Assembly: GCA_015494645.1 (NCBI GenBank)
Contig: WGAU01000085.1
Location: forward strand, 1-13,539
Source: Aquificota bacterium
GTDB lineage: Bacteria > Thermosulfidibacterota > Thermosulfidibacteria > Thermosulfidibacterales > Thermosulfidibacteraceae
Length of the DNA stretch: 13,539 nt
Reading direction: 5' to 3'
In this document: positions 6,790 through 13,539 of the stretch, in pieces
Numbering within the stretch: position 1 is the stretch's first letter
How the letters are laid out: the number at the start of each line of letters is the position of its first letter
Notes under the pieces: model-generated
Databases searched by the model: none
Seen by the model: only the letters and a program-made list of their open reading frames with translations
What the model was told of the DNA's origin: nothing
Position numbers and translations under genes: made by a program

Positions 6790-7968
6790 TTAAACAAGCT
6801 CAACTATCATGGCCACAGCGCCACCACCACCTAAGCAAAGGGTGCAAAGTCCTCTCTTCAAGCCCCTGTTCTTGAGAGCGTATATCAGAGTTGTAAGCAC
6901 CCTGGCACCGCTGGCTCCTATGGGATGGCCCAAAGCAACGGCACCACCGTTAACATTGAACTTCTCATGGGGTATATTCAGAGCTCTCATAACCGCCACG
7001 GAAGCAGCAGCAAAAGCCTCGTTATGCTCAAAAAGGTCTATATCGTCCACGGTAAATCCTGTCATATCAAGAAGCTTCTTCACGCAGGGGATTGGAGCTT
7101 CCATAACCCACTCAGGCTCTATATGTGCGGAAGTGTAAGCCACAATCTTCGCCAACGGCTTAAGCCCTGCTGCCTCCACCTTTTCCTTAGAAGCGATTAC
7201 CACCGCAGCGGCACCGTCGCTGATCTTGGAAGCGTTTCCTGCCGTTACCCTCCCATCCTTCTTGAAGACAGGAGGCAACTTGGCGAGCTTTTCAAGGGAA
7301 GTCTCTTTGGGCCCCTCATCGGTATCAAAAATTATAGGATCACCCTTCTTCTGAGGAATCTCCACAGGAACGATCTCTTCCTTGAACCACCCCTCTTTAA
7401 TGGCCTTCAAAGCTCTGTTGTTGGACTCAAGGGCAAACTTATCCATGTCTTCTCTCGTTACGTTGTACTTGTCCGCTATAAGCTCACCGGTCATACCCAT
7501 GTGGAAATTGTTGTAGGGATCCCAAAGCCCATCATGAACCATAAGATCCACAAGCTCTCCGTTAAACAGCCTGTATCCGGTTCTGGCTTTCAGTAGCGCA
7601 TAGGGACAAAGGCTCATGTTCTCCATACCACCTGCTACGATAACATCAGCCTCATTTGCCTTGATGGCAGTAGCTCCAAGCATAACAGCCTTGAGTCCAG
7701 AACCGCACACCTTGTTAACGGTGAACGCATTCACATTGTCCGGCAAACCGGCATACCTCATGGCCTGTCTTGCAGGAGCCTGTCCAACCCCCGCTTGAAC
7801 CACCTGCCCCATAATTACCTCATCCACTTCCTCAGGCTTCACACCGGCCCTTCTCACCGCTTCCTTAATAACAACGGCACCCAGTTTGGGAGCGGGGATA
7901 TTGCTTAAGGTTCCCAGAAAGTTTCCTATGGCTGTTCTAACAGCCGATAAAATGTACACTTCCCTCAT
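6790..7968 (-). CDS. atoB: Acetyl-CoA C-acetyltransferase (thiolase)
   Basis: A 392-residue thiolase that splits acetoacetyl-CoA (or a 3-ketoacyl-CoA) with CoA into acetyl-CoA, the last step of the cycle encoded here. The nucleophile is C88 in NKVCGSGLKAV; NEAFA (316-320), GHPIGASGAR (347-356) with H348, and CLGGGGA (378-384) with acid/base C378 complete the active site. Length and motifs fit the homotetrameric AtoB/Thl class, which is biosynthetic or short-chain degradative; direction is inferred from the neighbours. The ATG at 7968 has GGAGGTGA upstream and starts 17 nt after the regulator stop codon, so the two genes very likely share a transcript. Confidence 0.94.
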   Translation of the reverse strand: MREVYILSAVRTAIGNFLGTLSNIPAPKLGAVVIKEAVRRAGVKPEEVDEVIMGQVVQAGVGQAPARQAMRYAGLPDNVNAFTVNKVCGSGLKAVMLGATAIKANEADVIVAGGMENMSLCPYALLKARTGYRLFNGELVDLMVHDGLWDPYNNFHMGMTGELIADKYNVTREDMDKFALESNNRALKAIKEGWFKEEIVPVEIPQKKGDPIIFDTDEGPKETSLEKLAKLPPVFKKDGRVTAGNASKISDGAAAVVIASKEKVEAAGLKPLAKIVAYTSAHIEPEWVMEAPIPCVKKLLDMTGFTVDDIDLFEHNEAFAAASVAVMRALNIPHEKFNVNGGAVALGHPIGASGARVLTTLIYALKNRGLKRGLCTLCLGGGGAVAMIVELV

Positions 7969-7985
7969 AACTTCACCTCCAGAGT

Positions 7986-8582
7986 TTAATCCACCTTTAA
8001 TACAACAGCCAAAAACTTTGTTCCTTTCTTCCCCTCCACGCAGTGGGAAACCCGCGAATCGTAGTATATGGAATCTCCTTCACGCAATTCTATAACTTTG
8101 TCCCCCAGATGGATTTTCAAGCTTCCCTCAAGAACGTATATAAACTCCTCCCCCTCGTGGGATATAGCCCTATTGCAATTCTCATCCCTGTCAAACTCCA
8201 CAAGATAAGGGTCCATCTTGCGGTCCATCTTGCCAAAGGCTAAGGAATAAAAGCTCAAGTTCGGATAGGTTTCTCTTCTGGCGGTGGGCTTTCCCTTTCC
8301 TTTCCTCACAAGGGCGTAGTCTATGGATTCTTGGGGAGACTCTTGAAAGAAATAGCCTATCTTTACTCCCAATGCCTCAGCAATCTTCCACAGAGTAGAT
8401 ATGGGCGGAGAGACAACATTGTTTTCTATCTGGGAAAGCAAAGCTGTGGAGAACCCTGTCATCTGTGAAACCTCTTTGAGGGTGTATCCACGCCTCATGC
8501 GAAGTTCCCTTATTTTTCCCCCAAGATCAAGAACCTTTAAGGCTTCCTGAACATCCCTCTTCTTTCTCAAAGAACCCCCCAC
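7986..8582 (-). CDS. XRE-family regulator with C-terminal cupin domain
   Basis: A protein of about 198 residues that probably controls the following beta-oxidation genes. The helix-turn-helix occupies about 23-78 (KIRELRMRRGYTLKEVSQ, then the recognition helix around FSTALLSQIENN). A cupin sensor domain covers about 105-196, with motif 1 around H142-E145-E146 and a conserved H180 in motif 2, so it may sense a small ligand or metal. This architecture is common for local regulators of catabolic operons; the ligand is unknown. The start is uncertain: GTG at 8582 gives the longest frame but has only a weak AGG next to it, and a TTG four codons on is possible. It lies 72 nt after fliN and 17 nt before the thiolase gene, so it is the first gene of the beta-oxidation cluster. 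Confidence 0.85.
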   Translation of the reverse strand: MGGSLRKKRDVQEALKVLDLGGKIRELRMRRGYTLKEVSQMTGFSTALLSQIENNVVSPPISTLWKIAEALGVKIGYFFQESPQESIDYALVRKGKGKPTARRETYPNLSFYSLAFGKMDRKMDPYLVEFDRDENCNRAISHEGEEFIYVLEGSLKIHLGDKVIELREGDSIYYDSRVSHCVEGKKGTKFLAVVLKVD

Positions 8583-8654
8583 ACCTATTCGGTCAGGGTT
8601 TTAACTAACACAAGGAGAATTAAATTTCAAGAAAAGGCTTTTGATAGCAGCAAA
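8583..8654. other. Intergenic junction between flagellar and beta-oxidation clusters
   Basis: These 72 bp separate the fliN/fliY stop from the regulator start. They are AT-rich. On the minus strand a TTGAAA within the near-palindrome TTGAAATTTAA could be a -35 box, but no good -10 hexamer lies at the right distance (TAGTTA at 17 nt is poor). I found no stem followed by a T run, so there is no clear terminator for the flagellar transcript. A promoter for the regulator is expected here from context but is not proven by the sequence. Confidence 0.5.
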
Positions 8655-9497
8655 TTACTTTCTAAGGCCTTTTATACGTTCCGCTTTGCTCACAATCTCA
8701 CGAATGCGAAGGGCAAAGTTGGACTCAACAACAACAACCTCGCCCCGGGCTATAACCTTGCCGTTAACCACAAGATCCACATAATCCTCAGCAGATCTGT
8801 CAAGCTCTATAAGGGAGCCAGGTCCAAGTTTCAACACGTCCTTGATCCTCATTTTGCACTTCCCAAGGCTCACCGCCACAGGAAGCTCTATATCAAGGAT
8901 CATATCAAGCTTCTCACCACTTACCCTCACATAGTCCTTCTGCTCTTCGGCAGTTACAACATCGGTAGAGGCATCCTCTTCCTGAGGCTCCTCCCCCATG
9001 GACTCAAAGCGGTTTATCATCTCGTCGTCCAGCAAGAAGTAAAACTCAAACTCATCCTCCTCTATCTTCATCTTGGCAGGAAAGAACTTAGTATAGGACC
9101 TGAGGAGAAGATCCTCCTTAGTTATATCCTCCATCTCGGGCTGGGTAAAGTTGAACTGTTCATCGTACTTTGTAAGCTCAAGCCTGAGTCTACCCCAGAA
9201 CTGATTCATAAGCTCAGAAAAGGCATCCTTAAGCTCGTCGGTAAGCTCCTCTGATTCCATGCCTATTATTTTACCAGCTATTTTAGCCACATCTTCTTTC
9301 GCCCACAGAACCGCCGCCTCCCCGGGGTCACCACCTTCAACTCCCACCTTTGCCAAAAGTCCCTCATCCAGAGGGATATCCACCACTTCCTTCAGCTCAT
9401 CTTCCTCTACAATGATCTCCCCTTTGAGCATCATAAGACCGGTGATGACTTCTTCCAAATAGGGGAGAGCTTCTTTCAAAACCTTTGGGATACCCAT
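8655..9497 (-). CDS. fliN: Flagellar switch protein FliN with N-terminal CheC/CheX-like (FliY-type) domain
   Basis: A 280-residue C-ring protein, about twice the length of ordinary FliN. The C-terminal FliN/SpoA domain covers about 195-275 (LDMILDIELPVAVSLGKC, then LGPGSLIEL and the hydrophobic GEVVVVESNFALRI). The N-terminal 160 residues look like a CheC/CheX/FliY domain. They contain D91-x3-E95-x2-N98-x21-P120, which exactly fits the CheC-family CheY-P phosphatase consensus. Only one such centre is visible, whereas FliY and CheC normally have two. A Glu-rich linker joins the halves (about 166-188). It would bind FliM/FliG at the motor base and may dephosphorylate CheY-P there. The ATG at 9497 follows the fliM stop with no gap; its ribosome site AAGGAG is inside fliM, indicating coupling. 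Confidence 0.9.
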   Translation of the reverse strand: MGIPKVLKEALPYLEEVITGLMMLKGEIIVEEDELKEVVDIPLDEGLLAKVGVEGGDPGEAAVLWAKEDVAKIAGKIIGMESEELTDELKDAFSELMNQFWGRLRLELTKYDEQFNFTQPEMEDITKEDLLLRSYTKFFPAKMKIEEDEFEFYFLLDDEMINRFESMGEEPQEEDASTDVVTAEEQKDYVRVSGEKLDMILDIELPVAVSLGKCKMRIKDVLKLGPGSLIELDRSAEDYVDLVVNGKVIARGEVVVVESNFALRIREIVSKAERIKGLRK

Positions 9498-10478
9498 TTA
9501 GCTCTCCTTGAGCGCCTCTATTTTCATAGCCTTACGGCCCCTTTTCTCTCCAACCCTGCCGTAGAACTTTATCACATCCTCAACCAAAACTGGCAGAAGA
9601 CTGTCAATAAAGGTGTCCAGAGTAATTATATCACCCGCCTCCAGATCCAACACCTCTTCAACCGTAAGACTGGTGAAACCTATGACACCCTCCACCCTCA
9701 CAATAGCATTTCTGACGTGTTCCACAACCCTCCTTCTATCCTCCTCAGAAACCTCCCTGGTTCCAGTAAACATCTCAATGCCAAGTCTGGAACTTATAGG
9801 CTCAAGGGCAATGGCTGGAATACAGAGATTCATCATACCCTTGACCTCGCCTATCCTCACCTCAAAGGAGATGAGCACCACCACCTCATTGGGAGCCACA
9901 ATCTGTATAAGGTGAGGACTTGACTCCTTAACCTCCGCCACAAACTCCACATCGTCTATCACATCCTCCCACACTTTCTCCAACTCTTCCAAAGCCCGGT
10001 TAACCACACCATCAATAAGGTCCATCTCCAAATCGGTAAGGGGCCTTATCTCCTCCACAGGCTCTCCAGGCCCACCTAAGAGTCTGTCAATGATGGGAAA
10101 GACAAGGGCAGGATTTATCTCCAAAGCAAACTTGGCATCCAAAGGATAAACTCCCAAAACACAGAAGAATGTGGGATCGGGAAGGGCCATGAGAAATTCC
10201 GAATAGGTAATCTGTTCAATGGAGGTAAGCTCAACCTCAATTATGCTTCTGAGATAGGTTGACAAAACAGAAGAAAAGTTTCTCGCAAACCTATCGTGCA
10301 TGAACTGAAGAAATCTTATCTGATCCTTGGAGATTCTATCGGGACGTTTGAAGTTGTAAGGAACAGCGGTTTTTTGAGGGGAAAACTTCTCCGGAAGGGT
10401 CTCAAGCTCTAAATCCCCTCCCTCCTGCATGGCGGCTAAAAGGGCATCCACCTCTTCCTGAGTGAGAATCTCCGCCAT
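9498..10478 (-). CDS. fliM: Flagellar motor switch protein FliM
   Basis: FliM, 326 residues, forms the middle of the switch complex and receives CheY-P to reverse rotation. The N-terminal ILTQEEVDALL (4-14) is the CheY-binding segment. The middle CheC-like domain (about 45-240) has the LLGGPG loop (133-138), the GGxG motif that contacts FliG. The C-terminal SpoA/FliN-like domain spans about 250-315. Length is usual. The ATG at 10478 has GGGAGGT upstream, 18 nt after the cheB stop. The gene directly abuts the fliN/fliY-type gene, consistent with the two products assembling together in the C-ring. Confidence 0.96.
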   Translation of the reverse strand: MAEILTQEEVDALLAAMQEGGDLELETLPEKFSPQKTAVPYNFKRPDRISKDQIRFLQFMHDRFARNFSSVLSTYLRSIIEVELTSIEQITYSEFLMALPDPTFFCVLGVYPLDAKFALEINPALVFPIIDRLLGGPGEPVEEIRPLTDLEMDLIDGVVNRALEELEKVWEDVIDDVEFVAEVKESSPHLIQIVAPNEVVVLISFEVRIGEVKGMMNLCIPAIALEPISSRLGIEMFTGTREVSEEDRRRVVEHVRNAIVRVEGVIGFTSLTVEEVLDLEAGDIITLDTFIDSLLPVLVEDVIKFYGRVGEKRGRKAMKIEALKES

Positions 10479-10496
10479 GCTTTATCAAACCTCCCT

Positions 10497-11576
10497 TTAT
10501 CCCACTAATCTTTTTAGTATCTTTGGTATCTCACTGATAGGAGCTACATAATCGGCAAGACCACTTTCCACCACACACCTTGGCATGCCATAAACAACAC
10601 AGGAACTTTTATCCTCCGCCACCATCACACCGCCCTTTTGCTTGATATCCTTGGCTCCCTCGCAACCGTCCCTTCCCATTCCCGTAAGTATCACTCCAAT
10701 GGTTCTGCCACCGTAAACAGCAGCCACAGCTTTATACAGAAGATCCACGCTGGGCTTGTATATGATGTTGGGTGGAGAATCGGTAACCTTTATCACCTTT
10801 CTGGCACCTTCGGAAGCAACGGCCATCTGTTTGCCACCCGGAGCTATGTAGACATACCCCTCCCTTACAGGCTCACCGTTTTCCGCCTCTTTCACATTTA
10901 ACTTAGAAAGGGAGTTCAATCTTTCCGCAAGCATACCCGTGAACAAAGGAGGCATGTGCTGGGCTATTACTATGGGCAACCTGAAGCTACTATCAAGGCC
11001 GGATAAAACCGTCTGAAGGGCTGGAGGACCTCCTGTAGAGGAACCTATGGCAACTATCTCCACTCCCGTTCTTTTTGAAACGCTCGCTAAATCAAAGCCC
11101 TTCGGGGCTTCGGCTTTTTTAGGAACCGCTCCCAAGGTCCTTGATGTCCTGAAGAAGCTGTGGGCCCTTTTAAGAGATGGCAAGCTACCTTTAGCATTCT
11201 TAACCTTCCTGATAAGCTCATCCTCAAGGTTGTAAAACTCAAGAAGTCCCTTCTCCACTCCCTTGGGGATGAAGTCCAGAGCGCCAAGCTCAAGGGCCTT
11301 CAATGTAGCCTCTGCCCCCTCCTTGGTGATGGCACTCACCATGATAACAGGAGTGGGCTTCTTTTCCATGATCTCTTTAAGGGCCTCAAGTCCGTCCTTT
11401 CTGGGCATTTCAACATCCAAAGTCACCACATCGGGGGAAAGCTCTAAAACCTTCTCAACTGCTTCTTCACCGTCTTTGGCAAAGCCAATCACCTTAATTT
11501 CCGGATCCTTCTCTAAGATCCTTGCAATTGCCCTTCTGAAAAACGGTGAATCATCCACAACCAGCACCCTTATCAT
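10497..11576 (-). CDS. cheB: Chemotaxis protein-glutamate methylesterase CheB
   Basis: CheB, 359 residues, removes methyl groups from chemoreceptors (and may deamidate glutamines) to adapt the chemotaxis response. The receiver domain (1-120) has D8-D9, phospho-acceptor D54 in TLDVEMP and K105. A linker of about 125-170 leads to the methylesterase domain with the Ser-His-Asp triad: S180 in GSSTGG, H207 in QHMP and D303 in GMGRDG. All key residues are present. Its ATG overlaps the fliA stop in ATGA. No cheR, cheA or receptor gene is in the window, so the rest of the chemotaxis set lies elsewhere. Confidence 0.96.
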   Translation of the reverse strand: MIRVLVVDDSPFFRRAIARILEKDPEIKVIGFAKDGEEAVEKVLELSPDVVTLDVEMPRKDGLEALKEIMEKKPTPVIMVSAITKEGAEATLKALELGALDFIPKGVEKGLLEFYNLEDELIRKVKNAKGSLPSLKRAHSFFRTSRTLGAVPKKAEAPKGFDLASVSKRTGVEIVAIGSSTGGPPALQTVLSGLDSSFRLPIVIAQHMPPLFTGMLAERLNSLSKLNVKEAENGEPVREGYVYIAPGGKQMAVASEGARKVIKVTDSPPNIIYKPSVDLLYKAVAAVYGGRTIGVILTGMGRDGCEGAKDIKQKGGVMVAEDKSSCVVYGMPRCVVESGLADYVAPISEIPKILKRLVG

Positions 11577-12307
11577 GACGCTACCTCATACCCCCTTTTC
11601 TTCAGATATTCCCTCAGCCTCCTTATGGCGCGCCAGTGTATCTGGCACACCCTTGCCTCGCTCACATCCAATATACGACCTATCTCTTTGAATGTAAAAC
11701 CTTCGTCGTAATAAAGGGAAAGAACCAGTTTCTCCCTCTCCGGCAGAGCCTCTATGGCTTCAACCAGCTCATTGAAAAACTCATTTTCCTCCAAAAACTT
11801 AGGTGGATCTTTGTCATCCCCAAGCACTGAAAGAAGGGTGTAATCGTCTGCCCCTTCTATTATAGGATCGGTTAAACTTACAAGTTGAGAATTGGCAGAA
11901 TAACGAAGTATGTCCACGATCTCATCATCTTCCATATTAAGCTTCTCACTGAGCTCTTCAACGGTAGGTTCCCTTCCCAGCTCTGCAGAAAGCTCATCCC
12001 AAGCACTGTCCAGCTCCTTAGCCATCTTCCTCTTGTGCCGAGGAAGCATATCCAAAGAGCGCAGGTAATCAAGCATAGCCCCTCTTATCTTTATCTCTGC
12101 GAACCTTGAGAAACTCTCACTCTTTTCCGGATCGTACTTGGAAACCGCATCCATTAGCCCTATGTACCCGTATCCTAAAAGATCCTCAAGCTCCACACTA
12201 TTCGGAAGTCTCTGCTTCAGCTTCAGAGCTATCCGGGACACTAAGGGCAGATGTTCCTCTATCAGTTTCTCCCTCACCTTCTCCCTTTCCGTCACCATGG
12301 CTTCCAT
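11573..12307 (-). CDS. fliA: Flagellar sigma factor sigma-28 (FliA)
   Basis: FliA, 244 residues from the chosen start, directs RNA polymerase to late flagellar and chemotaxis promoters. Region 2 covers about 14-86 (PNSVELEDLLGYGYIGLMDA, FSRFAEIKIRGAMLDYLR), region 3 about 90-150 (GREPTVEELSEKL), and region 4 about 178-238, with the HTH around FTFKEIGRILDVSEARVCQI. Length and region order fit sigma-28. The longer open frame to 12385 adds 26 hydrophobic residues that lie over the membrane segments of the gene upstream and is rejected. Start choice is between ATG 12307 and ATG 12298, each 11 nt after an AGGAG. The gene overlaps the small membrane protein gene by about 110 nt and cheB by 4 nt. 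No flgM is present here. Confidence 0.93.
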   Translation of the reverse strand: MEAMVTEREKVREKLIEEHLPLVSRIALKLKQRLPNSVELEDLLGYGYIGLMDAVSKYDPEKSESFSRFAEIKIRGAMLDYLRSLDMLPRHKRKMAKELDSAWDELSAELGREPTVEELSEKLNMEDDEIVDILRYSANSQLVSLTDPIIEGADDYTLLSVLGDDKDPPKFLEENEFFNELVEAIEALPEREKLVLSLYYDEGFTFKEIGRILDVSEARVCQIHWRAIRRLREYLKKRGYEVAS

Positions 12308-12566
12308 GGCTCCTATTACTCCTATTATGGATAATAACAGAAAACAAAGTTCCGTAAAAGGCCACGAAAAAAGCAAAAACGGCAATTATTGTTGACTTTC
12401 CCATCACCCACCACGGATCTTCACTTGAAAAGTAAAGAGACAAAAAAGCTATAACGAAAGATATTAAAAAGGCTACAAGACCTATTCTAAAGGAAAACTT
12501 CCTAAGCTTTGCATCCCTAAGAATATCTTCCGCAACCCCTATCCAATCAATCTCCCTGAGAGACAC
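12198..12566 (-). CDS. Small two-helix membrane protein between flhG and fliA
   Basis: I do not recognise the family. The 122-residue product has a charged N-terminus (1-26), two clear hydrophobic helices (about 27-46 and 58-79) joined by a short SSEDPWW-containing loop, and a low-complexity Ser/Gly/Glu tail (80-122). It starts with GTG at 12566, supported by GAGGT 6 nt upstream, and overlaps the flhG end by 20 nt. Its last 36 codons run in a different frame through the start of fliA until the TAG at 12198. The helices make a real gene likely; the tail may be unselected read-through into fliA. Its place between the number and placement regulators and the sigma factor suggests a flagellar role, but nothing in the sequence proves that. 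Confidence 0.7.
   Translation of the reverse strand: MSLREIDWIGVAEDILRDAKLRKFSFRIGLVAFLISFVIAFLSLYFSSEDPWWVMGKSTIIAVFAFFVAFYGTLFSVIIHNRSNRSHGSHGDGKGEGEGETDRGTSALSVPDSSEAEAETSE
12299..12325 (-). repeat. Three degenerate 9-bp units forming the fliA start region
   Basis: On the minus strand ATAGGAGTA (12317-12325), ATAGGAGCC (12308-12316) and ATGGAAGCC (12299-12307) are tandem 9-mers, followed by ATGG. The first two carry AGGAG ribosome sites and the third begins with an ATG; the next ATG follows at 12298. Each AGGAG is therefore 11 nt from its own ATG, giving two equivalent initiation pairs for fliA. In the overlapping gene the same repeat encodes NRS-NRS-HGS. Confidence 0.65.
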
Positions 12567-13398
12567 CCTTGTACCTCAAAAAGCCCATAGCCAGTCTTGA
12601 AAGTCCAAGGGGTTGTTTAGCAAACACCTTGCCATCAAGCATCCTTTCAACAACGGGTCCAAAGATGTCTCTCACGGAGTCAAGAAGAGAAAGGCTCTGT
12701 TCCCTTATAAGGCTGGAAAAAACTGTATTCTTAGGAATCTCTCCCACCTTTACAAGCTTGGCCTTCTGCAAGAACTTATGGGACACAGTTTCAAGGTGAG
12801 AAAACACAACACTGTCCTCAGGCCCTTCCACCATATTGACAATAACTTTAAACTCTTTCCTTCCATAATCCTTGTTTAGTATTTTTAGCAAAGCGTAAGC
12901 ATCGGTCATAGACGTGGGTTCAGGCGTAACCACCAACATAGTATCGGCACAGGAAACACAGAAGAGCAACACCTCATCGGCAATGCCTGCCGCTGTATCG
13001 GCAATTATGTAATCCACCATCCCATCCAGCTTGAGAAACTCTGATGCAATCCTCTCCCTCATCTGTCTGGTCATGCTGAGAAGCTGTCTTATGCCAGAAC
13101 CACCGGGAAGTACGTAGAAGCCTTTGGTAACCTCCACTAAAACGTCCTCAAGCTTAGCTTCCCCCACAGCTATGTGGTAGAGGTTGAGTTTAGAAGAAAG
13201 TCCCAACAGTATGTCCACATTAGCCAGTCCCAAATCCCCATCCACCAAGCAAACCCTCTCCCCTGCATCTGCGAGAAACTTGGAAAGGCACACAGAAATG
13301 GTCGTTTTGCCCACTCCGCCCTTACCACTTGAGACCGCCACCGTAGCCACAGGAGTTCTCGCCTTAGTTATCTCTTTAAGCAAAGCAACCTGTGTCAT
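12547..13398 (-). CDS. flhG: Flagellar number/placement ATPase FlhG (MinD-like)
   Basis: FlhG (also FleN or YlxH), 283 residues, is a MinD/ParA-type ATPase that limits flagellar number and stimulates the FlhF GTPase. The deviant Walker A motif SSGKGGVGKTT (23-33) has the signature lysine K26, followed by VDGDLGLANVDILLGL (52-67), which is diagnostic for FlhG against MinD, and the switch segment ADTAAGIADE. The N-terminal FlhF-activating motif, usually DQAxxLR, is only loosely kept as TQVALLK (2-8). A Leu/Arg-rich C-terminal stretch could serve membrane binding. Its ATG overlaps the flhF stop in ATGA, and its 3' end overlaps the small membrane protein gene by 20 nt. The flhF-flhG order supports the call strongly. 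Confidence 0.95.
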   Translation of the reverse strand: MTQVALLKEITKARTPVATVAVSSGKGGVGKTTISVCLSKFLADAGERVCLVDGDLGLANVDILLGLSSKLNLYHIAVGEAKLEDVLVEVTKGFYVLPGGSGIRQLLSMTRQMRERIASEFLKLDGMVDYIIADTAAGIADEVLLFCVSCADTMLVVTPEPTSMTDAYALLKILNKDYGRKEFKVIVNMVEGPEDSVVFSHLETVSHKFLQKAKLVKVGEIPKNTVFSSLIREQSLSLLDSVRDIFGPVVERMLDGKVFAKQPLGLSRLAMGFLRYKGVSQGD

Positions 13399-13539
13399 GA
13401 CTCTGCCTCACCCAGAAGAAGACTTACCATCTTTGAAGGCTTGGGCTCTTCTATGTCCTCAGGAACTCTCTGACCAGTGGTAACGTACAATATGGGCACA
13501 CCTACGTGCCAAGACAAATTAAATGGAAGCCCGTAAACT
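13395..13539 (-). CDS. flhF: Flagellar GTPase FlhF, C-terminal fragment
   Basis: Only the last 47 full codons are inside the window; the gene continues past the right edge. The product ends with GVPILYVTTGQRVPEDIEEP, and the TTGQRVPEDIE string is characteristic of the end of the SRP-type GTPase domain in FlhF (and FtsY/Ffh relatives). FlhF recruits early flagellar parts to the membrane and fixes where flagella form. The stop TGA (13395-13397) overlaps the flhG ATG by 4 nt, so the two partners are translationally coupled. No promoter can be judged because the 5' part is outside. Confidence 0.88.
   Translation of the reverse strand, partial: VYGLPFNLSWHVGVPILYVTTGQRVPEDIEEPKPSKMVSLLLGEAES

Noticed and set aside
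6588..6803. A minus-strand 71-codon frame over the start of hbd
   Set aside because: It is out of frame with hbd and covers its conserved Rossmann motif; the hbd start at 6769 has a good ribosome site.
6925..7596. A 223-codon plus-strand open frame antisense to the thiolase gene
   Set aside because: Same reasoning: the thiolase active-site motifs are on the other strand and the antisense product shows no domain.
8600..8640. Possible intrinsic terminator or sigma-70 promoter after fliN
   Set aside because: The AAAAG/CTTTT inverted repeat has a 1-nt loop and no T tract, and the TTGAAA box has no good -10 partner, so neither is called.
12308..12385. A 26-residue hydrophobic N-terminal extension of FliA, resembling a membrane anchor
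   Set aside because: Sigma factors start close to the helix seen at ATG 12307/12298; the hydrophobic stretch is the other-frame reading of the two-TM gene and lacks a ribosome site.

Overview
This window is densely packed and every supported gene lies on the minus strand, so the biology reads from right (13539) to left (1). Its content suggests a motile, anaerobic or respiratory bacterium with a menaquinone-based electron transport chain. The proteins are rich in Lys and Glu, and the AGG/AGA-heavy arginine codons and frequent ATA hint at a moderate or strict thermophile. I cannot name the genus. The gene set would fit a Desulfobacterota-, Deferribacterota- or Thermosulfidibacter-like organism, but that is inference.

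Right half (about 8655-13539): the 3' part of a flagellar and chemotaxis operon, in transcription order flhF (only its C-terminus is in the window), flhG, a small two-helix membrane protein gene, fliA (sigma-28), cheB, fliM and a long fliN/fliY-type gene. The genes overlap or almost touch (ATGA overlaps, a 20-nt overlap, a roughly 110-nt overlap, a 0-nt junction), which indicates translational coupling. FlhF and FlhG set flagellar number and position, FliA switches on late flagellar genes, FliM and FliN form the motor switch, and CheB adapts the receptors. The FliN homologue carries an N-terminal CheC/CheX-like domain with an intact phosphatase consensus, so it may also remove CheY-P at the switch.

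Junction (8583-8654): 72 nt with no clear terminator or strong promoter.

Left half (66-8582): a short-chain fatty acid (butyryl-CoA level) beta-oxidation operon. It contains an XRE-cupin regulator, thiolase, 3-hydroxybutyryl-CoA dehydrogenase, a crotonase-fold protein, acyl-CoA dehydrogenase, etfB, etfA and a membrane FeS protein of the EtfAB:menaquinone oxidoreductase (EMO, DUF224) type. Electrons from acyl-CoA would flow through the dehydrogenase, EtfAB and EMO to the quinone pool; NADH arises at the hydroxyacyl-CoA step. The crotonase is strongly divergent: it keeps both catalytic glutamates but lacks the glycine-rich oxyanion loop. A strong sigma-70 promoter (TTGACA, 18 nt, extended TATAAA) followed by an 18-bp operator resembling the Bacillus FadR box sits just before etfB, so the electron-transfer half can be expressed separately. 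An intrinsic terminator between etfA and the EMO gene, and another after the EMO gene, divide this half further.

I saw no tRNA, rRNA, CRISPR array, insertion sequence or other mobile element. No wholly undescribed system is evident. The items most worth a second look are the divergent crotonase, the internal FadR-like promoter/operator, the phosphatase-type FliN and the overlapping small membrane gene before fliA.
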